A DNA stretch of 64,000 bases from SFLA01 sp045595785 (lineage in GTDB: Bacteria; Bacillota; Clostridia; Oscillospirales; CAG-382). The first letter of the stretch is position 1; the number at the start of each line of letters is the position of its first letter. The position numbers and the translations under genes were made by a program. Positions 16,725 to 26,419 of this stretch are shown piece after piece. The stretch lies in contig JAZOBE010000048.1 of assembly GCA_045595785.1 (NCBI GenBank), positions 1 through 64,000 on the forward strand, read 5' to 3'. The notes beneath the pieces were generated by a model. That model saw only the letters and a program-made list of their open reading frames with translations, did not search any database and had not been told where the DNA came from.

Positions 16725-18068
16725 TTATTTCTTCTTTTTGGCAACAACTACAACTACAACAACGATAGCTGCTACTGCAACAACGGCAACTGCGATGCCT
16801 ACGATAAGACCGGTGTTGGACTTTTCTTCCTTGTCGCCGGCAGAAGGAGCTTTGGACTCGTCCTCGGACTTGTCATCCTCTGCGGGAACAGATTCATCCT
16901 TAGGCTCTTCGGAGGACTCATCGTCCTTGGGCTCTTCGGAGGACTCATCGTCTGCGGGAGTGGAAACCTCATCCTCGGAAACGTCGACGTCGGGAGTAGC
17001 GGTGTTGTCTACAAAGTAAACTACTGCGCCTCTCTCAAAGGACTGCTCCTCAAAGTTATAGCCTGCAAAGGTAACGGTATCGCCCTCAACGAGAGCGTTA
17101 AGAGCAAGTCTGTTTGCCTTGGTGCCGTCAGTATCGTCATCACCGTGAACGGAAAGAACGATATCACCCTCTGCTGCGTCTGCAAACAGGAAGGTATCGT
17201 CACCGTTCATCCACTGAACCGCAACTACAGTGTACTGACCCTCGGTCTCAGCAGGTCTGAGAAGTGCGCAAGAGGTCCACTTTACGTTGTAGTCCTGCAT
17301 GGTAGCGGGATCGGTAATGATGGTGTAAGAACCGGTGGTGATAGACTTGTTGAAGGTTGCGTGCTTAAGACCTACGGAACCCTCGGGAATCTCAACGATA
17401 GGCTCGATCTGGTCAAGAGGAGTGTTGTCTTCGCTTACTTCATCGTAACCGCCGAGAACCTCTTCAACCTGAAGTCCTGCGCCAACTTCGGTAAAGCCTA
17501 CCCATTCCCACATGGGGCAGTACCAGCCGTCCTGACCGTGAGGGCCATACTCAAAGGAAACGGAAACATACTTTGCCTTTACGGTCTGACCGAGTCTGAT
17601 AACAGTCTCAAGCTGGAAGGAGGAGTTGGGGTCGGTCTCACCCTCAAAATCATAAGCAGCGATCTCGGTATAAACGTCGCCATCCTGAGAATAACCGATG
17701 ATAAGGTTATTGTTGTGAGGCAAACCGATAATTGCGTTGTGATATACGTACCAGGTGATGTAAACCGAGTCGATATCCTGAAGGGTATCAAGCTCAAAAT
17801 AAAGGGTTGCAACGGTGTTGTTTTCTGCGTCCATCATATTGGTATTCTGAACGAGAACTATGCCTTCCTTATCGAAGTTGTTTGCGGTAGCATTATCCTC
17901 GGAAAGGATCTTGTTATCACAAAGAAGATTAACGTCTGCGCCTGCGCGAAGCTTAACGTTATCACCCTCAAACCAAACCTTTGTTACAGTTGCCTTAGCG
18001 TCTGCAGGAATGATAAGAAGTGCAACGACAAGAGAAAGAATGATAAGAACACTTAACAGTTTTTTCAT
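16725..18068 (-). CDS. Surface protein, tandem paralogue of 15271
   Basis: 447 residues with the same layout: signal peptide MKKLLSVLIILSLVVALLII, PADAKA, discoidin-like beta domain with LDSVYITWYVYHNAIIG-type matches to its neighbour (DTVYINWYVYANAMIG there), second beta domain, acidic linker, APSAGDKEEKSNTG, Val/Ala/Ile-rich helix and KKKK. The sorting-like motif has lost its Thr (APSAG). The 3' coding ends of the two copies are nearly identical, so the pair arose by tandem duplication, each keeping a separate promoter. RBS AAGGAG, with a long spacing of about 12 nt. Confidence 0.8.
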   Translation of the reverse strand: MKKLLSVLIILSLVVALLIIPADAKATVTKVWFEGDNVKLRAGADVNLLCDNKILSEDNATANNFDKEGIVLVQNTNMMDAENNTVATLYFELDTLQDIDSVYITWYVYHNAIIGLPHNNNLIIGYSQDGDVYTEIAAYDFEGETDPNSSFQLETVIRLGQTVKAKYVSVSFEYGPHGQDGWYCPMWEWVGFTEVGAGLQVEEVLGGYDEVSEDNTPLDQIEPIVEIPEGSVGLKHATFNKSITTGSYTIITDPATMQDYNVKWTSCALLRPAETEGQYTVVAVQWMNGDDTFLFADAAEGDIVLSVHGDDDTDGTKANRLALNALVEGDTVTFAGYNFEEQSFERGAVVYFVDNTATPDVDVSEDEVSTPADDESSEEPKDDESSEEPKDESVPAEDDKSEDESKAPSAGDKEEKSNTGLIVGIAVAVVAVAAIVVVVVVVAKKKK

Positions 18069-18106
18069 TGCTTTTGAAAGCTCCTTTTTGAATATTTTGT
18101 AAACAA

Positions 18107-18135
18107 ATTATATTATATAAAAGGAAAAAAGTCAA
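18107..18135 (-). promoter_or_regulatory. Promoter for surface protein 16725
   Basis: Minus-strand TTGACT (18135-18130), 17-bp spacer, TATAAT (18112-18107). Confidence 0.75.
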
Positions 18136-18192
18136 GACGGGTTTTGAATTTGTAACCTTTTTGATAATTATTAAGTTTTACATTTGTAACTG

Positions 18193-18221
18193 TTTACAAA
18201 ACCGTTATATTTTGTTATAAT
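18193..18221 (+). promoter_or_regulatory. Promoter of glycerate kinase-MoxR operon
   Basis: TTTACA at 18193-18198, 17-bp spacer, TATAAT at 18216-18221; start near 18228, so the leader is only about 16 nt and carries the GAGGTGG ribosome site. Confidence 0.7.
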
Positions 18222-18243
18222 TATTGGGAAGAGGTGGCTAAAT

Positions 18244-19341
18244 ATGCATTATTTGCTTATACTCGATTCCTTTAAGGGCAGTGTCTCGTCAAGAGACGCG
18301 GCTTTACATATAAAAAGCGGTCTTGGCGGCGGTGAGGTGATACCTTTTTCTGACGGAGGCGAAGGTTTTTTACAGTGCATTGAGCACGCCTGCGGCGGAG
18401 AAAGGGTATGTTTTTCCGTGCCGGACAGCTATGGAAGACAAGTGGACACCTATTACCTGCGCGTGGGCGACACCGGCGTGGTGGAGACCGCGCTGGCAGA
18501 CGGCCTTGTAACCGTGGGAAAGGAGCATCCGAACATTACGGGTGCCGCATCCGTTGGCACGGGACTCACCATAAAAAAAGCCTTGGAGGACGGGTGCAAA
18601 AAAGTAATAATCGGCTTTGGCGGAAGCGCCACCAATGACGGAGGCGCAGGTGCGCTGTACGGGCTGGGTGCCCGTTTTCTGGCTGACGGAAAGGAAAGAG
18701 CGCCTGACGGGCTGTGCGGTGAGTGGTGTGAGAAAATTGACCTTTCGGGTCTTACTCCTCTGCTTGCAAGGGCAAAGCTTGTTTTCGCCTGTGACGTGGA
18801 CAACCCCTATTACGGGGAAAACGGCGCGTCTATGGTATATTCACCCCAAAAGGGGGCGGACGGGCAGACGGCCGTCCGTATGGAAAGGGGGCACAGACGC
18901 TTATCACAGCTTTTGTACACAGCCTCCGGCAAGGATATATCCCATATTCCCGGTGCAGGTGCCGCAGGAGGTCTTGCAGGCGGGCTTATGGCGGTGTGCG
19001 ACCCTGAAGTAAAAAGCGGATTTGACCTGCTGAAGGACCTTTGCGGTCTGGAGGAGAGAATAAAAGAGGCTGACGTTGTTATTACCGGTGAGGGAAAGAC
19101 GGACGGACAGACCTTGAACGGAAAGCTGCCCCAAAAGGTTACGGCTTTGGCAAAAAGCAATGGTAAAAAGGTGTGCTGCGTTTCGGGAATGATCACCCAA
19201 GAGGGATACGCATTGGGCGCAGATACTTATATACCCCTTGCGGAAGGGGAAATCACTCCGCAAATGACTATGGGTAACCCTGCCCCGTATCTTAAGAATG
19301 CGGGAATTAAAATAAAAAACATATACGAAGAGGAAATCTAA
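18244..19341 (+). CDS. Glycerate kinase (GlxK/GarK family)
   Basis: 365-residue cytoplasmic enzyme that phosphorylates D-glycerate with ATP. Family features: N-terminal DSFKGSVSSRDAALHI, PFSDGGEGF, ALADGL with NITGAASVGTG, GFGGSATNDGGAGALYGLG, GAAGGLAGGLMA and a C-terminal VVITGEGKTDGQTLNGK. Length is a little below the usual 370-380. It leads the operon with zinc-ribbon, MoxR and DUF58 genes; the metabolic link is unclear and may be only shared transcription. Confidence 0.95.
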   Translation: MHYLLILDSFKGSVSSRDAALHIKSGLGGGEVIPFSDGGEGFLQCIEHACGGERVCFSVPDSYGRQVDTYYLRVGDTGVVETALADGLVTVGKEHPNITGAASVGTGLTIKKALEDGCKKVIIGFGGSATNDGGAGALYGLGARFLADGKERAPDGLCGEWCEKIDLSGLTPLLARAKLVFACDVDNPYYGENGASMVYSPQKGADGQTAVRMERGHRRLSQLLYTASGKDISHIPGAGAAGGLAGGLMAVCDPEVKSGFDLLKDLCGLEERIKEADVVITGEGKTDGQTLNGKLPQKVTALAKSNGKKVCCVSGMITQEGYALGADTYIPLAEGEITPQMTMGNPAPYLKNAGIKIKNIYEEEI

Positions 19342-19342
19342 A

Positions 19343-20395
19343 ATGAAAAAATGTACTTTTTGTAACGCAGAGATCGACGACAACGCAGTAAGATGCGAAT
19401 ATTGTGAGCAGGACTGCCCTGCCCCCGCACCCGCATTTGCACCTACCTTGGCAGATGAAAAAAGACCCGCTCCCAAGAAAAGACGTAAAAACGCTTGGTG
19501 GGCAGTTATTCTGTGCGTAATTCTTGCTTTCGGCATATTCTTTTCCGCTACCATGGGCACAGGCTTTGTGCTGTTGAGACAGGCGTTAAGCTCCGCTACC
19601 ATTGAGACCGTGGTAAAGGACGTTGATATTTTCAGTATTCCCATTGAAGACGGCACCGTTCTTGACAAGGTTGAAGAGGTTTTCAAGGAATCCGGCAACG
19701 AATATCTTGAGAATATGACCGCAGAGGATATCCGCCGTATTGCGGAGGAGGCAGGTCTGCAGGAGCAGCTTTCCAATGTTATGAGTCAGGTTTCCGACCT
19801 GCTTACCGGAAAGACCACCGAAATTGATATTTCCGCCGAGCAGATAATGGTGCTGGTTGAGGACAATATAGACCTTATTGAAGAAACCACCGGATACCGT
19901 CTTACCAAGGACGACCTGGCACAGCTTGAATCGGTTATTACCGAGCATACCGAGACTATTACCGAGGAGCTTAACCAGCAGGCGGCAATTTTGCTTGAGG
20001 AGCCTGCGGTAAAGACTACCGTTACCACTGTTCAGATAGCAGTAAGCCCCGTTATCCCTATTGCCGCATTCGGCGTTACCGCCCTTTGCGCACTTCTCGT
20101 GTTGCTCCTTCTCCGCAGAAAAGAGGGCGTGTTTATGTACGTTGGTATTCCCACCCTTATTCTCGGCATAATTCTGGGCGTAGCTTACGGCGGAAGCGAG
20201 CTTATCAAGGCGTATGCTTTGGCAATGGTTCGTATTCCCGCCTCTATGACCGCTATCGTTAACTCGGTTATCGCGGCGATACTCAACCCCGTTCTGTATG
20301 CGGCTATTATTTGCGGCGCAGTAGGCGTTGTATGCATTATTCTGTTTATAATCATTAAGATCTGCGTTGGCAGAAAATACAAAAAGTACTGTTAA
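19343..20395 (+). CDS. Zinc-ribbon membrane protein of MoxR operon
   Basis: 350 residues, beginning one base after the glycerate kinase stop. The N-terminal ribbon CTFCNAEIDDNAVRCEYC is followed by a Pro/Ala linker, a helix (about 50-72), an external alpha-rich region (about 75-230), and three C-terminal helices (about 232-255, 262-285, 308-340). The external part has no recognised motif. Zinc-ribbon membrane proteins often accompany MoxR-DUF58-transglutaminase clusters. Function unknown. Confidence 0.7.
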   Translation: MKKCTFCNAEIDDNAVRCEYCEQDCPAPAPAFAPTLADEKRPAPKKRRKNAWWAVILCVILAFGIFFSATMGTGFVLLRQALSSATIETVVKDVDIFSIPIEDGTVLDKVEEVFKESGNEYLENMTAEDIRRIAEEAGLQEQLSNVMSQVSDLLTGKTTEIDISAEQIMVLVEDNIDLIEETTGYRLTKDDLAQLESVITEHTETITEELNQQAAILLEEPAVKTTVTTVQIAVSPVIPIAAFGVTALCALLVLLLLRRKEGVFMYVGIPTLILGIILGVAYGGSELIKAYALAMVRIPASMTAIVNSVIAAILNPVLYAAIICGAVGVVCIILFIIIKICVGRKYKKYC

Positions 20396-20429
20396 GTAAT
20401 ATACCTATATCCCTTAAGGAGGAAAATCT

Positions 20430-21383
20430 ATGTCAAATACAGGCTACGTTCAGGCGCAGGCGCTTATAAACGGACTGTCAAAAGCAGTTCTGGGCAAGAG
20501 CAAGGAAGCTACATATCTGGTTACCGCGTTTCTTGCAGGCGGCCACGTGCTTATTGAAGATATCCCCGGCGTGGGAAAGACCACCCTTGCTTCTGCTTTG
20601 GCGCGTCTTTCGGGACTGGACTACAAGAGAGTACAGTTCACTCCCGATGTTACTCCCTCTGATATCACCGGATTTAATATGTTTGACAAGCGCACCGGAG
20701 AATTCGTGTTCCGTGACGGCGCTGTAAATGCGGATATTTTCTTGGGCGACGAAATAAACCGCGCTTCTCCCAAGACACAGTCCGCACTTCTTGAAGCGAT
20801 GAGTGAGGGAAGCGTTACCGTAGACGGTGAGAACCATCCCCTCTCTCCCGTGTTTACGGTTATTGCCACCCAGAACCCTATGGGCTTTGTAGGTACGTAT
20901 CCTCTGCCCGAAGCGCAGGTAGACCGTTTTGCAGTAAGATTTTCTATGGGATACCCCTCCTTTGAGGCGGAAATGCGTATTGCCGCAGGTATGACCCATG
21001 AAAACACACTTCCCTCCCTTGAGGCGGCTATTGACAGAGATATGCTTATCAAAATGCGTGCCGAGGTAAAGGAGGTTGCCGTTGAGCAGGAAGCGTACAG
21101 ATATGCGGTATCTCTGGTTACCGCCACCAGAAACGACAAGCGTCTTTCTCTGGGTGCGTCTCCCCGCGGAAGCGTAATGCTTATCCGACTTGCCAAGGCA
21201 TACGCGTATATTCAGGGCAGAGATTATATCCTGCCTGACGATATCGGCACAATGTTCGTGCCGGTCATGAACCACAGAATAACCCTGTCCCAGGAGGCGA
21301 AAAGGGAATTCCTTTCCGCAGAGGACATACTTTTAAGCATTTTGGCAAACACCGATGTGCCCCACAGAGGCAAAGGAAGATAA
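20430..21383 (+). CDS. MoxR-family AAA+ ATPase
   Basis: 317 residues, RBS AAGGAGG. A MoxR-type AAA+ chaperone: Walker A GVGKTT in EDIPGVGKTTLASALA, Walker B with FLGDEINRASPKTQSALLEAM, sensor 1 FTVIATQNPMGFVGTYPLPEAQ and sensor 2 region LGASPRGSVML. MoxR proteins commonly work with DUF58 and transglutaminase partners, the next two genes, in envelope-associated complexes. It ends at the base before the DUF58 start. Confidence 0.95.
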   Translation: MSNTGYVQAQALINGLSKAVLGKSKEATYLVTAFLAGGHVLIEDIPGVGKTTLASALARLSGLDYKRVQFTPDVTPSDITGFNMFDKRTGEFVFRDGAVNADIFLGDEINRASPKTQSALLEAMSEGSVTVDGENHPLSPVFTVIATQNPMGFVGTYPLPEAQVDRFAVRFSMGYPSFEAEMRIAAGMTHENTLPSLEAAIDRDMLIKMRAEVKEVAVEQEAYRYAVSLVTATRNDKRLSLGASPRGSVMLIRLAKAYAYIQGRDYILPDDIGTMFVPVMNHRITLSQEAKREFLSAEDILLSILANTDVPHRGKGR

Positions 21384-22625
21384 ATGGATAATAAAAAAAC
21401 AAACAGCGCAAAAAGGCTGATAACCGCGCCGTTTTATCCAGTTCCTACCCTTGCTGCGGCAATATATTACGCCGTCTTTTTCGGGCTTTCCTGCGGTGCT
21501 ATAATCAGGCGTAACACCCCTTTGGGCGTTGCCGCCACGTTTTTGCTTATAGTTCCCGTGGTATCCGTAATTTACACGCTGGTGTGCTTTTGCGGAATAA
21601 GCGCGGAATTGCATTTTGACAAAGCCTATATCCGCAAGGGCGAGAGTGCCCACGCGGTGCTTACCGTTACCGATTATTTTCCACTGCCCGTTTTCCGTCT
21701 GGGCGCAAGCCTTTATATGCCGAAAAGCGGAAAGGACGGATACGTTTTTGACCGCACCCCCGTTAAAAGCAAAACGGGTGTTACCATGGGCGGAATGAAG
21801 GTGGTTACCGCAGTAAAGCAGGCAAGCTTTGGCTTGGCAGGAAGCTGGAAGGCGTATTGCGAGGATATTTCGCTGTATGACCCTCTGGGTCTGTTCCGCA
21901 TTGTAAGCAAGGTTAGACTTGACGCAAGCATTGCGGTTGTGCCCGTTGCGGGAAGAACGGTTGAGGCGGTCAAGGTGAATACCGGTATGGGCGAAGGGGC
22001 TGACAGAACCAAGCGCGGCGACGACCGTGACGAGGTGTTTGAAATAGCCGATTACGTTCCCGGTGACAGCCTTAAGGATATACATTGGAAAAAGAGTGCA
22101 AGAGAAGAGGAATTGCAGATAATACGGTTTGCGTCCCCAAAGGAAAAATGCTATTGCGTGCTGTGTGATTGCGGCGACTATTATTTTTCCAAGGAGCAAA
22201 AGGGCAAAAACGCCCGTCTGCTTGATTCGGTGCTGGAAACGGCATACGGTCTGTGCTCAAGTCTTACCGCAGACGGAAGCGCAGTTACTCTTGCCTGGAG
22301 AAACGGAAAAGAGGATATCGGCATTACCGCCAACACGGACCAAGCCTTTGTTTCTCTTTGCCAAAGCGGTTATATTACAAAAAGCGATACACGCCGTATC
22401 GATCCCGTTTTGCTTAACGGATGTGACGGTGTAAACCTTGTTACCGGCGTAATGAATTCCGATACAGCCGCACAGATAATAGCCATACAGACAGAGGCGC
22501 CCGGCGTTAAGGGAATTGTTGTAACGGTGTGCGCCGACCCCGAGGAGTCCGACGGAAACGTGGTAAAGGGACTGGAAAGCTCGGGCGTGGTAGTAACATA
22601 TACAGGAACGGGAGGCAAAAGATGA
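21384..22625 (+). CDS. DUF58 membrane protein
   Basis: 413 residues. Two N-terminal helices (about 15-60), then a beta-rich region, then the DUF58 signature GDSLKDIHWKKSAREEELQI and a vWA-like C-terminal part. DUF58 proteins are the usual partners of MoxR ATPases. Translation is coupled to the neighbours: it begins immediately after moxR and its stop overlaps the next ATG as ATGA. Confidence 0.92.
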   Translation: MDNKKTNSAKRLITAPFYPVPTLAAAIYYAVFFGLSCGAIIRRNTPLGVAATFLLIVPVVSVIYTLVCFCGISAELHFDKAYIRKGESAHAVLTVTDYFPLPVFRLGASLYMPKSGKDGYVFDRTPVKSKTGVTMGGMKVVTAVKQASFGLAGSWKAYCEDISLYDPLGLFRIVSKVRLDASIAVVPVAGRTVEAVKVNTGMGEGADRTKRGDDRDEVFEIADYVPGDSLKDIHWKKSAREEELQIIRFASPKEKCYCVLCDCGDYYFSKEQKGKNARLLDSVLETAYGLCSSLTADGSAVTLAWRNGKEDIGITANTDQAFVSLCQSGYITKSDTRRIDPVLLNGCDGVNLVTGVMNSDTAAQIIAIQTEAPGVKGIVVTVCADPEESDGNVVKGLESSGVVVTYTGTGGKR

Positions 22626-25123
22626 AAATACTTCCCAATTCCAAAAGAAAAGATATTATATTCAACGGATTTTCATCCGCATCCGGCTTTGTTGCCGCCG
22701 CACTTCTGAGCGCGGTAACAACGCTTACGCTGTCCGCTTATGCGGTGCAGATACTTTTCCCCGAGGTAAACTCAAAAACAGTCGGCTTTGCCGCGGTTAT
22801 TACGGTGCTGTTTACCGCTGCGGTATATCTGTTCAACGCTGAATGGATATCCTACACGGCTTTAGGCGTGTTGGGTAGCGCAGGAACCCTGCTGTTCCTG
22901 CCTGCTATCGTAGAGTCCCTTGAGGTTAAAATAATACTGGTGTCAAACCAGATATACAAATACGAGCCGAATTATGATCTTGGATATATGTATATCGGCG
23001 ACGTCGGTCTTACGGCAACGGTAATAGTGCTCACCGTTCTTTGCGGCGTGGTGCTTACCCACTTTTTGGTGCGCTGTAAGGTGATAGTTCCGGTTATACT
23101 CACCTCCGCGCTGACGGCAGGGCTGTTTATATGTCTGGAGCGCTCGGATACGGTGTATTTTTACATATGCATCCTTTGCGTTATCGCAATGCTGTGCGTA
23201 TCCGCTCAGGCGAAGGCAGGAAAAAACATGGGGGCAGAGCTTCCCGTTACCAAGATAGGCACAAAGACCACGGCGTTCTTTTTGGCCACGCTTCTGGTGC
23301 TGATGCCCATTGCCGCAAACCAAAGCTTTTCAAAAAGCGTAATGGACCTTATCTCCCAGCTTACGGGAATTGCGCCTCCCGGCGTTTCCCCCGGCGGATA
23401 CGGAGATGCCAGCGGCGAGGTGTCTATGGAAGGCTTTGAGAATATGCTTGCCGACCTCGAGGAAAGGCAGGCAAAGACCGACCTTGAGGACATTGAGTTT
23501 GAAAACATAATGCTGTACGTTATTTCCGGCGCGGCAGGCAAGGACGATATCTTCTTCCGACGCCGTATTTACTCCACCTATAAGGACAGCACCTGGACGT
23601 TGTTTTCATCGGATTCAAAGGATCTGATGGACGACGCCATAAAGAATCTGTATAATCTCCAGCGTAAAAGCCAGTTTGCGGTCCCCCACAGTCAGGACAG
23701 CATTGTTGCAGCGGCGCTGAGACAGCCTCTTTATCCCCCCGTTCCCACGGGTACGGTAAGTATAATTTCCGATAATTCCGAGTATTATTATGATTTGGAC
23801 AAGGACGGAACGCCTGAAAAATACCCTGCTTATACCCTGATGACCCATAGGCTTACGGGCGTTGAAAGCGATGCCGAGTGGTTTGACTACCTCAGTTATT
23901 TCACCGAGGACGACCCTTATCTTGAGCTGTTTGGAAAGCAGGATTTTGAAAGTGACGAGGTTTCCGTCTCCGGCGACCCTCTCCTTGACAAGGAGCTTAA
24001 GGCGCTGGCACTTAAGATACTTAAAAGGTATTACGGCTATGAGGATTATGACCGATGGATACAGTCTGAAGACTCGGTTATAGACGCAATTTGGGCAGTA
24101 CAGAGATATCTTACCGATACGAAGTTTTATACCATGAACCCCCAGATGTCGGACAGATATCAAAACTATGACCACACCAAGGACAGTATTTACAACTTCC
24201 TTTTCAACACCGGTGAGGGATACTGCGTACAGTTCTCCACTACGGCGGTGCTGCTGCTTCGCTCTCTGGGAATCAACGCCCGTTACGTTACGGGATACGT
24301 TTCCCGTACCAGCGATAACAACGGAAACAGATATTTGTATGATTCCGATTCCCACGCATGGTGCGAGGTAGAGCTGTACGGTGTTGGCTGGGTCCCCTTC
24401 GAGATGACCTACGGCGCTATGCTGAATTCGGTAAGCTCTGACGGCCCTATTCTTGACCCGCCCAACTTCCCTGAGGACGTTTCCACGCCCGAGGAATCGA
24501 TGCCCGAAACAAGTGAGGAAGTAAGCGAGGAATCCAGCGAGCCCGAAATAAGCGAGGAAACAAGCGAGGAATCCGGCGAGCCCGAAATAAGCACGGAGGA
24601 AAGCCAAATAGTTTCCGAAGGCAATGACGGCTCGATTGACGTGACAATAGTTTCGGGAATAAACAAAAAAGCGGTTATCTATTGTATTTTGGCGGCAGTT
24701 TGTGCTATAATCCTTGTATTGGTATGCGCTCTCATTTACAGACGCAACCAAAAACGGAGAAAGAACACGTACAACTTCCGTGTTAAGTGTGCAAATGGTG
24801 AGGGAAGCGCAGTTGACGGTCTGCTTGCTCTGCACACACAGCATATTGCCATTCTCAAGCTGTTGGGATATACTCCCATCAAGGCGGAAAGACACGGCGA
24901 ATATGCAAAGCGCGTTCACCGCTCCGACCCCGATATGCCTAATCCCGTTAACGCTATGAAGTATTTTGAGAAAGCGGAGTTTGGCGGTAAGCCCACAACG
25001 GATGAGCTTAAAGCCGCAGGCGCCCATATGCTTGCACTTAACGACTACGCTTACCGAAAGAGCAAGGGATTAAAGAAAAAGCACGCATATTTCAAAGGTA
25101 TTATTACAAAACCCCTTAAATAA
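22622..25123 (+). CDS. TgpA-like membrane transglutaminase-domain protein
   Basis: 833 residues from MKILPNSKRKDI (ATGA overlap). Six or more helices in the first 250 residues, then an external region with the transglutaminase core: catalytic Cys535 in GEGYCVQFSTTA, His578 in DSDSHAWCEVEL, and the last position in WVPFEMTYG, where Glu stands at the usual Asp. After an acidic EESSEPEISEE linker (about 610-675) comes one helix and a cytoplasmic tail resembling DUF4129 (near RSDPDMPNPVNAMKYFEKAEFGG). Probably modifies or cleaves an envelope protein or peptide. It is the third member of the MoxR-DUF58-transglutaminase set. Confidence 0.9.
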   Translation: MKILPNSKRKDIIFNGFSSASGFVAAALLSAVTTLTLSAYAVQILFPEVNSKTVGFAAVITVLFTAAVYLFNAEWISYTALGVLGSAGTLLFLPAIVESLEVKIILVSNQIYKYEPNYDLGYMYIGDVGLTATVIVLTVLCGVVLTHFLVRCKVIVPVILTSALTAGLFICLERSDTVYFYICILCVIAMLCVSAQAKAGKNMGAELPVTKIGTKTTAFFLATLLVLMPIAANQSFSKSVMDLISQLTGIAPPGVSPGGYGDASGEVSMEGFENMLADLEERQAKTDLEDIEFENIMLYVISGAAGKDDIFFRRRIYSTYKDSTWTLFSSDSKDLMDDAIKNLYNLQRKSQFAVPHSQDSIVAAALRQPLYPPVPTGTVSIISDNSEYYYDLDKDGTPEKYPAYTLMTHRLTGVESDAEWFDYLSYFTEDDPYLELFGKQDFESDEVSVSGDPLLDKELKALALKILKRYYGYEDYDRWIQSEDSVIDAIWAVQRYLTDTKFYTMNPQMSDRYQNYDHTKDSIYNFLFNTGEGYCVQFSTTAVLLLRSLGINARYVTGYVSRTSDNNGNRYLYDSDSHAWCEVELYGVGWVPFEMTYGAMLNSVSSDGPILDPPNFPEDVSTPEESMPETSEEVSEESSEPEISEETSEESGEPEISTEESQIVSEGNDGSIDVTIVSGINKKAVIYCILAAVCAIILVLVCALIYRRNQKRRKNTYNFRVKCANGEGSAVDGLLALHTQHIAILKLLGYTPIKAERHGEYAKRVHRSDPDMPNPVNAMKYFEKAEFGGKPTTDELKAAGAHMLALNDYAYRKSKGLKKKHAYFKGIITKPLK

Positions 25124-25141
25124 AAAGGAGGAAGCAGTTTT

Positions 25142-25684
25142 ATGACATATTGCCCACAGTGCGGATACGCCCTGCGTGAGGGAGTGCTGATATGCCCTTC
25201 CTGCGGTATTAAGACCGTTGAGAGCTTTGGAAAGAAGCAGGAGCAGACGGTTCAATCACCTGCACAGACAGCGGTTTACCCCAAGATAACCGCAGACGCA
25301 CCTATTTCCGACATATTGAAGCAGGCAGAGGAGGAAAAGCTTGTTCCCGAAGAAGAGTTTCCCATTCCCGAGCCCTTGGCGGAAAGAGAGGTTGCTCCCG
25401 TAAAGACAAGCTATGGCGATAACGTTCTGCCCACGGGGAAATATGCCCTGCTTTCCACTTGGGGATATCTTATAAACCAGATATTGTTCCTCGTTCCCGG
25501 TATCGGCTTTATTGCCGCCATAATTATGGCGTGCGCCGCAAAGAAGGTGGCCCGCCGCAGACACGCGCTCAGCGTGGTTATACTGTATATTATCGGTATA
25601 CTGCTTGCAGGCGCAGGAATCGGCGCGGTAATGCTTTTGGGAATAGAGAATATACCCTTTCTTTCGCGGATATTAATTAAATAG
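25142..25684 (+). CDS. Zinc-ribbon membrane protein closing the MoxR operon
   Basis: 180 residues, RBS AAAAAGGAGG. An N-terminal ribbon CPQCGYALREGVLICPSC (two CxxC pairs), a long acidic-proline linker, then two helices near the end (about 108-131 and 142-165). Different in body from the zinc-ribbon protein at 19343 but with the same logic, so the MoxR operon is framed by two of them. Function unknown. Confidence 0.7.
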   Translation: MTYCPQCGYALREGVLICPSCGIKTVESFGKKQEQTVQSPAQTAVYPKITADAPISDILKQAEEEKLVPEEEFPIPEPLAEREVAPVKTSYGDNVLPTGKYALLSTWGYLINQILFLVPGIGFIAAIIMACAAKKVARRRHALSVVILYIIGILLAGAGIGAVMLLGIENIPFLSRILIK

Positions 25685-25694
25685 CCCCAATAAA

Positions 25695-25722
25695 AAAGAG
25701 AAGATCAACCGATCTTCTCTTT
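25695..25722. terminator. Bidirectional terminator
   Basis: AAAGAGAAGATC and GATCTTCTCTTT with loop AACC; T tract to the right and A-rich sequence to the left. It separates convergent operons and overlaps the last codons of the gene at 25705. Confidence 0.88.
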
Positions 25723-26406
25723 ATTTTTTTGTTTTTTTATGATTTCTGTTACAAGCAATATAACAGCATACGCGGCGGCGTATATAGGTGCCATTACCCA
25801 GATGGTAAGAGGTGTGCCCGAAAGCAACGGCTCGGCAATATGGAAAGCATCGCTCAAATCAAAGGCTTGCATTAAGAACGCTCCCAACGCCACGTACGCA
25901 GTAAAGCCGAAAAAGGTGCAGTACCACTTTTTATAGGTTATATCTATCTGTCCGAACATTAACAGCATTATTGCAAGAAGTGCGGAAAGGCTGTGGTGAA
26001 GCAAGCCCGAAATTGTGGGGAGATAGAATATAGTCGGTCCCTGCCCCACGAAGGTGGCGTATATTACAGTTGATATTCCGCCGAAAATGGCAAGAAGCCA
26101 GGTTGCGTGATAAACGGCATTATTCTTTTTGCCTGCCAGCGCAGACAAGGATAAAATAAAGCTGGTCATACCGCAAATACTGTCGGGAATAACGCAATAC
26201 CATCTTACCGTATCAAATCTGAACACCTGAGAAAGACGGTTTGCCATTATTGCCGCAAACAGCAAAAGCGCCATACATTTTATTACCGCCTGCTTTTGCT
26301 TTTCGGTTTTTGCGTATTTTTTTGAAAAAATAAGCGCCGCGCCGCCCAAAATGGCGGTAATAATAATATAGGTTATATGTTCAACGCCGAATAATTGCGG
26401 TTGCAT
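25705..26406 (-). CDS. YwaF/TMEM164-type integral membrane protein
   Basis: 233 residues from MQPQLFGVEH (RBS AGAGGAAAA). About seven helices, with the LLHHSLSALLAIMLL segment and an N-terminal EHITY reminiscent of YwaF-family proteins. A clearer member lies at 58105. Downstream of a lipid kinase on the same strand, so a role in lipid handling is possible, but the family has no well-established bacterial function. Confidence 0.65.
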   Translation of the reverse strand: MQPQLFGVEHITYIIITAILGGAALIFSKKYAKTEKQKQAVIKCMALLLFAAIMANRLSQVFRFDTVRWYCVIPDSICGMTSFILSLSALAGKKNNAVYHATWLLAIFGGISTVIYATFVGQGPTIFYLPTISGLLHHSLSALLAIMLLMFGQIDITYKKWYCTFFGFTAYVALGAFLMQAFDLSDAFHIAEPLLSGTPLTIWVMAPIYAAAYAVILLVTEIIKKQKNKEKIG

Positions 26407-26419
26407 AATTATTTTCCTC

